DNA from: Hydrangea macrophylla
Lineage: Eukaryota; Streptophyta; Magnoliopsida; Cornales; Hydrangeaceae
Assembly (NCBI GenBank): GCA_033977485.1
Contig: CM066997.1
Span: 75,486,634-75,550,633 of the forward strand
DNA: 64,000 bases
Direction of reading: 5' to 3'
The notes under the pieces are model-generated. The model saw nothing but the letters and a program-made list of their open reading frames with translations. It did no database searches and was not told the DNA's origin. Both the position numbers and the translations under genes were made by a program. Below are positions 47,637 through 59,590 of the stretch, one piece after another (the stretch's first letter is position 1; each line of letters begins with the position of its first letter).

Positions 47637-47809
47637 GTTTGCCCCTCTTTGGCATGAACTTGCGAGGCAACGCATGTCACAAGCGAGTGCCAAAGCTTTG
47701 AAGAGACAGGTCTTTTGGAGGCTATAGATTTAGGATAAAAACGTTCAAAAGATGCAATGATGAAAAAAAGATGCTGAGGTCAGTGCTGGTCATACTCTGC
47801 GTGAGCTGC

Positions 47810-47844
47810 CTACGTATACCAAGGGAAATCAGACCAAGACGTAG
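47810..47844 (-). other. Conserved CTACGT/ACGTAG hairpin motif, copy 3
   Basis: CTACGTATACC with GGGAAATCAG and ACGTAG. Outer arms intact; inner arm weaker than in other copies. Confidence 0.65.
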
Positions 47845-48839
47845 TTCAGGGCACAAAGGAGCAAATCACATATGCACAACGAGACAAGCAGATGCTATGC
47901 TATGAGGATGATATGTAATGCATGGATGTGATATGAATTGTGTCGTGAGTCCTATAGTGTTATGATCCTAGTATGTGCAGGTGCTATAGGGTGTGCCACT
48001 CCGAGTGGGCTGGTGTCGTGTTAATGTTTACGACTGCGATGTGGTGGATGACTTGGATAAGGACATGAAGGTTTAGAAGACTCTGGGTTTAGGGGCAAAC
48101 TTCTTAGAATTTGCGAAGCGTGCTTTACAAGCGAATGGGATCGGATGTGGGGTCTTTGAGGATGACAACTAAGGATAACCCATAGGTGAGGGAGTTCATG
48201 ATAAGCGACAGTTTTATAATAACCAAAGTGAGGAGGCTCATAATAAGTGGGGTAGCTCACGATAATTGACAGGTAAGATAACCGAAGTGAAGAAGCTCAT
48301 GATAAGTGAGGAAACTCATAATGTCTGACAGGTGAGAAAGCTCATGATAATCAGTGGACACGGATCCTTGAATTTTGAATAGACAGTGCTTGCCCTCGGA
48401 ATCGGGGTGATTTGACTACGAGTGACGTTTTCAATCATTGGCCGATCCTTATGATGACAAGTCCTGAGAATCGGTTCGGACTTTTGTTATCTTCTGCTGG
48501 GAATAGTAGGGGACTCTCTGAGAATCTCTCTTCAATTCTTGACCTAGAACCAGGATCCATCTCTGAATCTCTCGTGGTTGGTTAGATTTTGTAATGCTCA
48601 ATCCAAAAGAGCCGGTTAGGGCCTTCGAGAGCTGATGGACTCTCTGAGAATCTCTCTTCAATTCTTGACCTAAAACCAGGATTCATCTCTGAATATCTCA
48701 TAGTTGGTCAGATTCTGTAATGTACTCTACTAGGAAGAAGGAAATACGCCCATTAAATGGGAGTCAAGGTATCATTTTTTTTGTGACAGAGATGATTTGC
48801 GGTGATTTGACACTGATGGAGGGTGATAATCAATAGCAA

Positions 48840-49452
48840 CTCATGGACTTATGTTGCATGAGCGGAGGAAGACAGTCAACAGCCACTTATGGACTTATGT
48901 TGCTAGAAGAAAGAAAGATCATCAATAGCCACTCATGGACTTATGTTGCATGAAGAAAGGTGAAAGATCAACAACCACTCATGGACTTATGTTGTATGGA
49001 TGAAGGTGAGCAACAACCACTTATGGACTTATGTTGCATGGACGAAGGTAAGCAACAACCAATTATGGACTTATGTTGCTAGAAGAAAGGAAGATCATCA
49101 ACAACCACTCATAGACTTATGTTGCATGAAGAAAGATGAAAGATCAACAGCCACTCATGGACTTATGTTGCTAGAAGAAAGGAAGATCATCAATAGCCAC
49201 TCATGGACTTATGTTGCATGAAGAAAGATGAAAGATCAACAGCCACTCATGGACTTATGTTGCTAGAAGAAAGGAAGATCATCAATAGCCACTCATGGAC
49301 TTATGTTACATGAAGAAAGATGAAAGATCAACAGCCACACATGGACTTATGTTGCTAGAAGAAAGGAAGATCATAAACAGCCACTCATGGACTTATGTTG
49401 CATGAAGAAAGATGAAAGATCAACAGCCACTCATGGACTTATGTTGCTAGAA
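48840..49452. repeat. Tandem repeat of about 45 bp in B
   Basis: About 13 units around CCACTCATGGACTTATGTTG. Two unit types alternate (GCTAGAAGAAAGGAAGATC and GCATGAAGAAAGATGAAAG), giving a higher-order period near 90 bp. Open frames across it are by-products. Confidence 0.92.
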
Positions 49453-50003
49453 GATGACGGTTAACTTTTGGCAGTTTGAAAAGGGATAAAATTTGCATTT
49501 GCCCTAAGTTTGGACAATTCTCATGATGATGCCTTGTCTGGTGCAGTAATGATGTTTGGTACTCCTGCTTGTACTGTCATTGGAATGCTCCTTAAAAAAA
49601 ATTTATAGCTTTATTTGGAAAATTCATTATTAGTCACTGTCAACTCACTTATTTGAGACTACGACAGACTTGACGACTAACAGACATCGACACACGAGGA
49701 CAACACATTCAACACTGAAATTAAACAAGCTCGACTTTCCAAAACTTAATGTGCTCTTGTCATAAATGATGTACCATTTCTCTTTTGTGTTTACTTCTCA
49801 CCTTAACATGGCATCACTTTGATGGTGAATCTTATTTTTGAAAATTCCTCCCTACTGATCTAATAAATTTCTTTGCTTCTCCCAAGATGTGCTTTGAATT
49901 AGTGCCTTAGCTTATAGAATAAAAGATGCTCCGTTTCCATATGTTCAAGACAATGTTTGTGACTTGAATGCTTACCATTGGTGTATAGGGATCGCGTGGC
50001 AAA

Positions 50004-50210
50004 CGAAGTTTGCCCCTAGTTTGAAGGGCATGAAGTGGGATCGGTAGGCAAACGAGGTAAATGATCGAAGTTTGCCCCTAGTTTGGAGGAAGGTTCATTG
50101 GAGGTTTTGGGCAAACGAGGTAGGTGACCGAAGTTTGCCCCTTATATGAAGTGTAGATATTAAAATTTAGGTAAACGAGGCGAGTAGCCAAAGTTTGCCC
50201 CTAGTATGGA
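50004..50210 (-). repeat. Four reiterated polypurine-like motifs in B
   Basis: The minus strand carries AGGGGCAAACT at 50007-50017, 50069-50079, 50132-50142 and 50192-50202, spaced about 60 bp apart. The same core, AGGGGCAAAC, ends the real polypurine tract at 47637. Confidence 0.75.
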
Positions 50211-50417
50211 AGGTGATTTCTGGCTTGAGGCAAGGACCGTGACTTTAATCTCTCAAATACTCATAACTTTTGCCTAGGTACTAGTGAGGTGACCTAGCGA
50301 GCTTTTTTCTCTCTTTTGTTATTGCTCACCTTGGGTTCAGCTCTAACTTTTGCCTAGGCGTCCTTTCAGATTTTCAACCTAGTGAGCCATCCTTCTTTTC
50401 TTTTTTTCAAAGTCTGC

Positions 50418-50453
50418 CTACGTACCCCCGAACGGGGATCAGGTCCAACGTAG
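50418..50453 (-). other. Conserved CTACGT/ACGTAG hairpin motif, copy 4
   Basis: CTACGTACCCCC with CGGGGATCAGG and ACGTAG. The inner arm keeps pairing with changed bases (CCCC/GGGG). Confidence 0.7.
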
Positions 50454-50520
50454 TTCGGGCCGAAGCTTCAAAGAAATTGGGCTATTTTTGTGGGTGGAGC
50501 GACCGAACCGATGTGGTTGC

Positions 50521-50556
50521 CTACGTATCCTCGAGTGGGAATCAGGTCTAGCGTAG
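50521..50556 (-). other. Conserved CTACGT/ACGTAG hairpin motif, copy 5
   Basis: CTACGTATCC with GGGAATCAGG and GCGTAG. The arm change can still pair as G-T. Confidence 0.65.
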
Positions 50557-51680
50557 TTCAAGGCAAGGTCTTGAAAGAAATTGGTTGAGGGTTTTTCAAA
50601 CCAATCGTAAAAGAAAATTAGCTCACTTGTAGTAGCCTTGAATAAAAGGATTCAGTTTCAATCCCCCTTTCTTTTCTTTTTCTTGTTCTTTTTGTTTTGT
50701 TTTGAGGATTGAACCTTTTCACTTTCGCCTAGCCAGTCAATTTATAGTCGATTCATGTGAGATCTTTCAATCGCAATCTCGAAATTTCATGATGTGCGTG
50801 TCAGCCCTCAGAATTTGTTTGTGGTCGTTTCGAGCCCTTTGAAACATGATCTAGGCGCGTTCTAATGACGTACCTTGAAGCATACAATTTTCTCATTTGT
50901 TTCATCAAAATTTTCTTCAACCTTTTGAATGGCTAGGGTCAGATTTTTGAAATCAACACCTTTTTAGCTCTCACTTTTGCCTAGGTGCCCTTTTCGGATT
51001 TTCAACCTAGCGAGCTTTTCTTTTTTTTTTTTCTTTTTGAAGGGAGAAGAAACTCATGGAAATGTTTGGCTACCAACAATGACTAAGTCTGCATTGGACA
51101 GGTTTGTATGGCTCTTGATTGGACTGGGCTCAAGGCTTTAAAATGGTGGAAAAGGGTGTTGGGCAAGCTCCAAATCAGTTCCAAGTATGTCTTTTCAAGA
51201 TTTGAGCAAAAGCATCTTTGAATTCTTAAAGTAAGACAATTCAATTCTCGGCTCTTTATCGGTGTCAGCGCAAAATTGACTTTGACCTTTCAGGATTTTT
51301 TATTTTGGTTTGAGTAAAAAAAATTACCCTTTTTTTAGCACAGCAATATCCATGGTAATTTGAAAAGTGACACTTCAGTTCAGCGATTCATGCATCTATG
51401 ACTAGGCACATCAGATTAAGTAAAATGAGACTTCATTCCATCAGTAGAGAAGGATTACAGACTCATTAACAACTCAATGACAAACAGACTCGACCACAAG
51501 AATAAACATACAACAGACTCAACTAGACTCGACCTGGTCTCAATTGGAATGTTATAGTGACTCACTTATTCTTTTTATTTCTTTTTCTAAGAGCATCCTC
51601 ATTTGGTTTTCTAGCAAGAGTCCCAAACACCATTACTTTACTTGCACAGGTTCAACATTCGTGGGTCTCAGCAAAGGGGA

Positions 51681-52972
51681 TCATTCGAGCGGTTGGTCCA
51701 AGCCAAGATAGGAGATGGCATTAGGGTGGGGTGCATCATCTAAGAGATCCTGAATTGAGTGACGGTGCCTCTTACAGTTGTCGGTCTCATGGCCTTGGTC
51801 TTGGTGGTAATCACAATACTTGGATTCATTGTACCCAGGAGGTGGGTGATTAGGAGGCTTACTGGGCTCCAAAGGTACAAGGTGACCCTTTTGAACAAGG
51901 TGATTGAAAGCAGAGGATAAGCTCATGTCAAGTGGTGTGAAGACTCTTTGGTTTCCTTTCTTGTGCCTCTTACTGCAGTCATTTTGGCTTGATGATGGAC
52001 TTATGGCATTGACATCTAGGCTCTCTTGATCTTCACCAAAAGTATGGGGTCTCTTCTCCTTTTTCAGTGACCCAGCTCCATTGATCTTGCCTTCACAGAT
52101 AGCATCCTCGATTCTAGTCCCAACCTCAAACAACTCTTCAAATGTTGAGATGGACTGGTAGAATGATTTTTCATGGTATACTGGTTGCAGGTTCTTGACC
52201 AGCATACGTACTTGGTCTTTCTCAATAGGCCTGTGGATCATTTGGGCTACTTTATTCCTCCATCTTCTCAAGAATGCAGCGAAGGACTCATCGAAATTCT
52301 GCCTGGTAGTTTCCAGATCTCGAATGGTGACATCAAGCTCTTGGTTATAGGAGTAGTGATCAATGAAAGTTCTAGCAACATCTTCCAAACTCGGGTCTTG
52401 GAAGTTTCAAGGGTTAGGAACCAGGATAGTGCGGATTTTTGGAGGGTTTGAGGGAACAACATAGCTATGTGCTCATGGGTGCAGCCCATTGACTGGAAAA
52501 TGCTCATACAAAACTTCACGTGGCTCTTCGGATTTCCAGTTCCGTCAAAACGGTCGATTTCAGGCATCTTGAAGTTCTCGGGTAGCCTCACCTTGTTGGG
52601 CTCAAACAATCCTTCCAGATCTAATATGTAATCGTCGACCCCCTTACTCTTCCTTAGTATGTTCTCAAGCTTGTCGACCTTGTCCATTTTTTCTTGGAGC
52701 TTTTTCTCATATGTAGGTAGTGGGACCCCTTGAAACCATTCTTCTTCTCCATTATTTTCAGGAGGCAGTCCAAATCTAGGCGGTGGTGGTGACATGAACC
52801 CTAGTGGTGGTGGGAACCCAGGTAGGTACTGTGGCTGCTGTTGTCGAAACTCTTCTATAAATTTCAGAACTTGAGTCAGGCGATTTGACTGTTGATTGAT
52901 TAATTCAGTGACCTTGGCTTCCAAAGTTTCCTGATTCATGTTGAATTTTCTCGGCGGACTGATTCTAACCAA
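51681..52972 (-). pseudogene. Ogre/Tat-type gag of B (frameshifted)
   Basis: N-terminal part (52972 to about 52390): Pro-rich linker, a coiled segment (KKLQEKMDKVDKLENILRK), then FKMPEIDRFDGTGNPKSHV and KSALSWFLTLE. C-terminal part (52388-51681): FIDHYSYNQELDVTIRDLE, FAAFLRRWRNKVAQM and a Cys/His segment, CDYHQDQGHETDNCKRH. Domain order matches gag of C, but the two differ throughout. One lost base near 52392 breaks the frame; otherwise it is open for about 430 codons. No protease or RT follows downstream. Confidence 0.85.
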
Positions 52973-53313
52973 ATGACTGTTCGAACTTCTGACCCGGGAT
53001 GGGGATCTCAGTAGCTGACTTTGGGAATCTATAATGACCTACACATTCGAGAGAAGTGTATCAGATTCTGATAGTGATGACTGGAGAGACAATGACAGTG
53101 ATGTTAAGGAAGATGGACTGACTTATGTACAGACTGACTGAGATAGTGTGCGCAGACTGATGAGAATGGTGCATGCACATGAGACAAGCATGCGGATGCA
53201 AGCCCTAATCTATATGATGACCCTACTTCTAATAGATAACAGTTAAACAAATAAGGTCCTAGCCATACAGAGTGTGCTAACCTTACTTTCCAGTATGATC
53301 ACCAAGGGATAAC

Positions 53314-53850
53314 AGGGATTTCTGGGATACTGTGGGAGTTTTGGATAGAGTTTCTGGGAGAAACAGGGATTTGGAAGATTTGGAGAAATTTCTAGAAGTC
53401 ATTTGAGTTTCTAGGAGAAATAGAGATTTCTGGTTGATTTGGACTGAGCTTCTAGGATAAACTGGTATTTTGGGTATTTTTGAGAAATATGGATAGAGTT
53501 TCTAGGAGAAACAAGTATATCTGGGCATTCCTGGGTGATTTGGGCAGAGTTTTTGGGAGAAACAAGTACTATGGGTATTTCTAGGAAATTTGGATAGGCT
53601 GGGAGATTTAGACAGAGTTTTTGGAAAAAAACTGGTTAATATGATTATATCTGGGATATCTGGACAGAGTTTTTGGGAAAAATTGGTTAATATGGGTGTA
53701 TCTGGGATATCTGGACAGAGTTTCTAGGAGAAACTGGATAATATGGTTATATCTGGGATATCTGGACAGAGTTTCTAGGAGAAACTGGACAATATGGTTA
53801 TATCTGGGATATCTGGACAGAGTTTCTGGGAGAAACAGGTTATGATGGTG
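53314..53850. repeat. 51-bp tandem repeat in the 5' region of B
   Basis: About ten units around GACAGAGTTTCTAGGAGAAAC and ATATCTGGGATATCTG. The last units have a 51-bp period; the earlier ones are degenerate. It lies upstream of gag in element orientation. Confidence 0.88.
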
Positions 53851-53934
53851 ATCATACTGTCTAGCTAGTTTTCATACTCCTATGTCCTAGGACCGACAAA
53901 CAAGGTTTGCGATGTATATCTTTGTGAACATGGT

Positions 53935-54065
53935 TTTCCCAAAATCTTCAAAATAGTGAGTCAAAACAGTGAACGATCTGAGTTCAAAGATTTCTCTAGA
54001 ACTCAATACTCAATGTATGGATGCAAGGCCACCTTGAAAGTCTAATCTTCAAAACAGTGAGTCAA
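53935..54065 (+). repeat. Inverted fragment of a B LTR
   Basis: Matches solo LTR B (about 19130-19215) on the same strand, so it is inverted relative to the LTR sequence that follows from 54066. A rearrangement junction. Confidence 0.8.
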
Positions 54066-55666
54066 AAGCCTCCAAGATCATTGGAGAGATTTATTTTCAT
54101 TTTGAGCATAATTTCAAGAATACCTTGGAGGTATTGAAGTTATGATCATCATCTATCAAACATGTTTTTGAGATTAAGAGCTACTATCCATAAGGATTCA
54201 CTCACCTTAAACTTCATGTCATCACTTAGATGATGATGAACTAGTAAGTAAATAAAGAAAATCAAAAAGAAATGAGGTGAGAAGAGATGAACATTATATA
54301 AACAAGCAAGCAAATAGATAGCAATCAATAGATGATATTCATGATGTATAGAACTTGTAGCATGGTGTTTCACTCATATGTAATGACATTGTACATGGAA
54401 GAAACTTCCACTCTCTTAAATGCTCACTAAAATGGTGGTTGGGTGTATTGAATGTTGAAGTAAATAGGAGTAATGAGGTAAAAACAAAGTTTAGAACTCA
54501 CTTTTGTTTTGAAAATCAAAGAAGAAAGCTTCTTTTCTCTCTACTCTAACCTTATCTCTACAACTTTCTCTCCCAAAGTTTTTCTAAACTTGCATTTGAC
54601 TCTCCCAAAATGAAGAGCAATGGGGGGTTTATATAGGCCAACTTGGGGTGGTTTTGGGGTATTAGAAGTATTCCCATTGGTCCCAAACATCCGAAATCAT
54701 GAAACTACGTCGTTTTGGTTTTAAAATAATCAAAATGGACCCCCAAAAGAAATTACAAAAACACACTGTTCTAGGGGAGAGTGCCGCGGCGGCACTGGGC
54801 CAGTTCCGTGGCGGCACTGCTCCTCCTTCGTCCAGATAATGCTGTTTAGGCCCCCTGAGGTTCCGGTATTCGCGAAAAGGCCCTATTTCGTTCGAAATTC
54901 ACAGAAAATGCGTATGAACTCCAAACTGAGGTTGTAATATATCATTGGAAAGGTAATGGAGTCTATTTTCATAAAAAAAATAGTTCGGGGATAGGTCACT
55001 TTGATAAGTTTTACGGTATTCGCGGTAAAAGCCAATTTGATCGCCTTTTTCGCCTTCGGAAATTCATAATAAACACGTTTTAAATCCAAAAATTATGTGT
55101 GATATACCGTTGGATAGCTATTGACCTCTAGTATCCATGAAAAATGTTTGAAAATTATTACGGTGCTCTGGTTCTAAAGTCAAATTCTGGTCAAACCTGG
55201 GATTCCCCGGAAGTTTTGGGAACCTCTGGGAGCTCCCCGGAGCTGGCGTTTTCGCTCGATTGCCTTTTAAAACTAATTTTTATATTTTCCACATGATCCA
55301 AAATAATTCCAGTAAATTTGGACGATTTTGGTCAAACTTGGTCAAACTTTGGTCAAACTTGGTCAAACCGATCAATAGGGACTTTCCGGGAACTTCGGGG
55401 ACTTCCAAGGGTCTCTGGGTGCTGACTATTTCATTCGATTTTACTTAAAAAACTCATTTTATCACTTTACTTACGACGTAGCATGTTTCCAGAACTTTTG
55501 GTCCGAATCTGGGAGCTTTTGGGCTTTCAGGGGCATTTTGGTCATTCTGAGCATTCTGAGAGATAGAACGGGCTTCCAGGAGTCCTTTTGAGTCTTTTCC
55601 GATCATTGTGAACCACCAAGCTATGGGTCTCCTAAATCTGATAGCCGACAAAATGGGGTGTCTACA
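54066..55666 (-). repeat. Truncated B LTR (B3)
   Basis: Begins inside the LTR (GCCTCCAAGATCATTGG) and runs to the GGGGTGTCTACA end. GC hairpin array 54781-54819 and TATA box 54628-54635. Crosses the C insertion site uninterrupted. Confidence 0.9.
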
Positions 55667-55840
55667 GTTTGCCCCTCTTTGGCATGAACTTGCGAGGCAA
55701 CACATGTCGCAAGCGAGTGCCAAAGCTTTGAAGAGACAGGTCTTTTGGAGGCTATAGATTTAGGATAAAAACATTGCAAAAGATGCAATGATGAAAAAAA
55801 GATGCTGAGGTCAGTACTAGTCGTGCTCTGCGTGAGCTGC

Positions 55841-55875
55841 CTACGTATCCCAAGGGGAATCAGACCAAGACGTAG
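55841..55875 (-). other. Conserved CTACGT/ACGTAG hairpin motif, copy 6
   Basis: CTACGTATCCC with GGGGAATCAG and ACGTAG. Arms intact. Confidence 0.7.
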
Positions 55876-56956
55876 TTCAGGGCACAAAAGAGCAAATCAC
55901 ACATGCACAACGAGACAGGCAGATGCTATGCTATAAGGATGATATGCAATGAATGGATGTGATATGAATTGTGTCGTGAGTCCTATAGTGTTATGATCCT
56001 AGTATGAGCAGGTGTTGTAGGGTGTGCCACTCCGAGTGGGCTGGTGTCGCGCTAATGTTTGCGACTGCGATGTGGTGGATGACTTGGATAAGGACATCAA
56101 GGTTTACAAGACTCTGGGTTTAGGGGCAAACTTCTTGGAATTTAGGAAGCGTGCTTTACAAGCGAATGGGATCGGATATGGGGTCTTTGAGGATGACAAC
56201 TAAGGATAACCCATAGGTGAGGGAGTTCATGATAAGCGACAGTTTTATAATAACCAAAGTGAGGAGGCTCATAATAAGTGGGGTAGCTCACGATAATTGA
56301 CAGGTAAGATAACAGGAGTGAAGAAGCTCACGATAAGTGAGGAAACTCATAATGTCTGACAGGTGAGAAAGCTCATGATAATCAGTGGACACGGATCCTT
56401 GAATTGTGAATAGACAGTGCTTGCCCTCGGAATCGGGGTGATTTGACTATGAGTGATGTTTTCAATCGTTGGTTGATCCTTATGATGACAAGTCCTGAGA
56501 ATCGGTTCGGACTTCTGTTATCTTCTGCTGGGGATAGTAAGAGACTCTCTAAGAATCTCTCTTCAATTCTTGACCTAGAACCAGGATCCATCTCTGAATC
56601 TCTCGTGGTTGGTCAGATTTTGTAATGCTCAATCCAAAAGAGCCGGTTAGGGCCTTCGGGAGCTGATGGACTCTCTGAGAATCTCTCTTCAATTCTTGAC
56701 CTAGAACCAAGATTCATCTCTGAATCTCTCGTGGTTGGTCAGATTTTGTAATGTACTCTGCTAGGAAGAAGGAAATACGCCCATTAAATGGGAGTCAAGG
56801 TATCATTTTGTTTGTGACAGAGATGATTTGCGGTGGTTTGACACTGATGGAGGGTGATAATCAATAGCAACTCATGGCCTTATGTTGCTTGAGCGTCAAA
56901 AGATTTGATCAACCGAAGAACATTCAGAGATGGGTTTCGGTTCCCGATCAAGGAAA

Positions 56957-57240
56957 AAGGAGATCCCCCGAGGACAGATACCAAAGAGGTTCCCTGAGAA
57001 CCCTGTGAACCTTGTGTCATCCCCCGAGGACAGATACCAAAGAGGTTCCCCGAGAACCCTGTGTCATCCCCCAAGGATAGATACCAAAGAGATTCCCCGA
57101 GAACCCTATGTCATCCCCCGAGGACAGATACCGAAGAGGTTCCCCGAGAACCCTGTGAACCCTGTGTCAGCCCCCCGAGGGCAGACACCAAAGAGATTCC
57201 CCGCGAACCCTATGTCATCCCCCGGGGATAGATACGGAAA
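56957..57240. repeat. 47-bp tandem repeat, second array
   Basis: About six units of the same repeat as 29505-29840, again beside the primer-binding site. Confidence 0.9.
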
Positions 57241-57278
57241 GATACTAGTTCCCATTACCCCCAGCAGAGTCGCCAGAT

Positions 57279-59446
57279 TGTGGATACCGGGATTCCACCA
57301 CTTTGTCTTAGTTTGAGATTGTTTTGAAAGGGAAAAGAAAAGGCCTGTTGAAAACAGATACTGAGTCGCCACTTGGTCTTTAAGGAACCAAGAAACCTAA
57401 TTTGACTCACCCAAATGTATAAAGGGCACCGACCCTTCGTAACCAAAGAACTTTGTTCGGGGTTTTGGTACGAGAGAGGAAGTAGCCTTTGTCGCGGCTA
57501 AAACACCCTCAACTCGCCCCGTCTTTCGACGGGCCTCAATTAGCATCCAAATAATCATCTTATACTATATATGGTTCGACAATTAATACTATGATAATAT
57601 ATTACATCACATAAGAAACTTGAAATGGAAGATCTAAAGATAAAATATCATTCATAAGATCTAAGCCAAATATCATACAATGTAAAGTGAAAAAATCATA
57701 CAAATAAACCTAGAAAAAATCGTCTAATCATGAAAGGGATTGAGAGGGGTTTTGAAATAGAAGTTTTGAAAGTATATTTTCAACATCAAATAGAGATTAT
57801 AACCACTTGGAATATCAACATCAAACTCATCATCAAGAGCCTCCAAGATCGTTGGAGAGATTTATTTTCATTTTGAACATAATTTCAAGAATACCTTGGA
57901 GGTATTGAAGTTATGATCATCATCTATCAAACATGTTTTTGAGGTTAAGAGCTACTATCCATAAGGATTCACTCACCTCAAACTTCATGTCATCACTTAG
58001 ATGATGATGAACTAGTAAGTAAATAAAGAAAATCAAAAAGAAATGAGGTGAGAAGAGATGAACATTATATAAACAAGCAAGCAAATAGATAGCAATCAAT
58101 AGATGATATTCATGATGTATAGAACTTGTAGCATGGTGTTTCACTCATATGTAATGACATTGGACATGGAAGAAGCTTCCACTCTCTTAAATGCTCACTA
58201 AAATGGTGGTTGGGTGTATTGAATGTTGAAGTAAATAGGAGTAATGAGGTAAAAACAAAGTTTAGAACTCACTTTTGTTTTGAAAATCAAAGAAGAAAGC
58301 TTCTTTTCTCTCTACTCTTACCTTATCTCTACAACTTTCTCTCCCAAACTTTTTCTAAACTTGCATTTGACTCCCCAAAAATGAAGAGCAATGGAGGGTT
58401 TATATAGGCCAACTTGGGGTGGTTTGGGGGTTTTAGAAGTATTTCCATTGGTCCCAAACATCTGAAATCATGAAACTACGTCGTTTTGGTTTTAAAATAA
58501 TCAAAATGGACCCCCAAAAGAAATTACAAAAACACACTGTTCTGGGGGAGAGTGCCGCCGCGGCACTGGGCTAGTGCCGCGCCCAGTGCCATGGCGGCAC
58601 TGCTCCTCCTTCGTCCAGTTAATGCTGTTTAGGCCCCCTGAGGTTCTGGTATTCGCGAAAAGGCCCTATTTCGTCCAAAATTCACAGAAAATGCGTATGA
58701 ACTCCAAACTGAGGTTGTAATATACCGTTGGAAAGGTAATGGTGTCTAATTTTCATAAAAAATAGTTCGGGGATAGGTCACTTTGAAAAGTTTTGCGGTA
58801 TTCGCGATAAAAGCCGATTTGATTGCCTTTTTTGCCTTCAGAAATTCATAATAAACTCATTTTAAATCCAAAAATTATGTGTGATATACAGTTGGATAGC
58901 TATTGAACTCTAGTATCCATGAAAAATGTTTGAAAATTTTGACGGTGCTCTGGTTCTAAAGTCAAATTCTGGTCAAACTGGTCAAACTTGGGATTCCAGG
59001 GAAGTTCTGGGAACCTCTGGGAGCTCCCCGGAGCTGACGTTTTCGCTCGATTTTCTTTTCAAACTCATTTTAATATTTTTCACATGATCCAGAATGATTC
59101 CAGTAAATTTGGACGATTTTGGTCAAACCTGGTCAAACCTGGTCAAACCTTGGTCAAACAGGTCAACAGGGACTTTCCAGGACTTTCGGGGGTCTCTGGG
59201 AGCTGACTATTTCCTCCGATTTTACTTAGAAAACTTATTTTATCACTTTTCTTATGACGTAGCATGTTTTCAGACTTTTGGTCCGAATCTGGGAGCTTTT
59301 GGGCTTTCAGGGACATTTTGGTCATTCTGAGCACTCTGAGAGATAGAACGGGCTTCCAGGAGTCCTTTTGAGTCTTTTTCGATCATTGTGAACCACCAAG
59401 CTATGGGTCTCCTAAATCTGATAGCCGACAAAATGGGGTGTCTACA
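57279..59446 (-). repeat. B LTR2 with internal deletion
   Basis: TGTGGATACC at 57279 to GGGGTGTCTACA at 59446. 2168 bp against 3275 in the solo LTR: about 1.1 kb is missing around 57733, where CGTCTAATCATG jumps to AAAGGGATTGAGAGG. GC hairpin array 58552-58601, TATA box 58399-58406. Confidence 0.9.
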
Positions 59447-59590
59447 GGTATGCTCATTGTTGTGTTAATTAACATGTGTGAAGTGAGTGATGACTCACTA
59501 GTTGTTCACAGTGTCTTTTGAGAACTCGGCATTTGGCTTTGAAAGCAATCCAGAAGTTGGATATGTGAAAATTCCCTACGGCTGGAAAAA
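59447..59590 (-). other. Short segment between B LTR2 and D LTR
   Basis: 144 bp beside the inner end of a D LTR. I cannot find the tRNA-Met-type primer-binding site expected in this lineage, so it may be a rearranged remnant of D. Confidence 0.35.

Larger units (their letters stand above)
47637..53934 (-). mobile_element. Gag-bearing internal unit of complex B
   Basis: Begins with polypurine tract GCCAAAGAGGGGCAAAC (47637-47653), then 3'-UTR sequence, tandem repeats, hairpin motifs, gag, and a second repeat block. It has no primer-binding site at its right end: sequence passes into rearranged LTR pieces at about 53935. No protease, RT or integrase. Confidence 0.8.
55667..57278 (-). mobile_element. 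Coding-free internal unit of complex B (right)
   Basis: Polypurine tract (55667-55683), hairpin copy 6 (55841-55875), 3'-UTR sequence as in 47637-48868, then at about 56893 a direct join to the 47-bp repeats and primer-binding site (57258-57275). No gag or pol. The join is the same as at about 29430 in the left unit. Confidence 0.85.

Noticed and set aside
51681..52972. Programmed frameshift in gag of B and C
   Set aside because: The breaks lie in different sequence contexts (a lost G in B, an added G in a G run in C) and look like independent decay; no shared slippery site with a downstream structure was seen.
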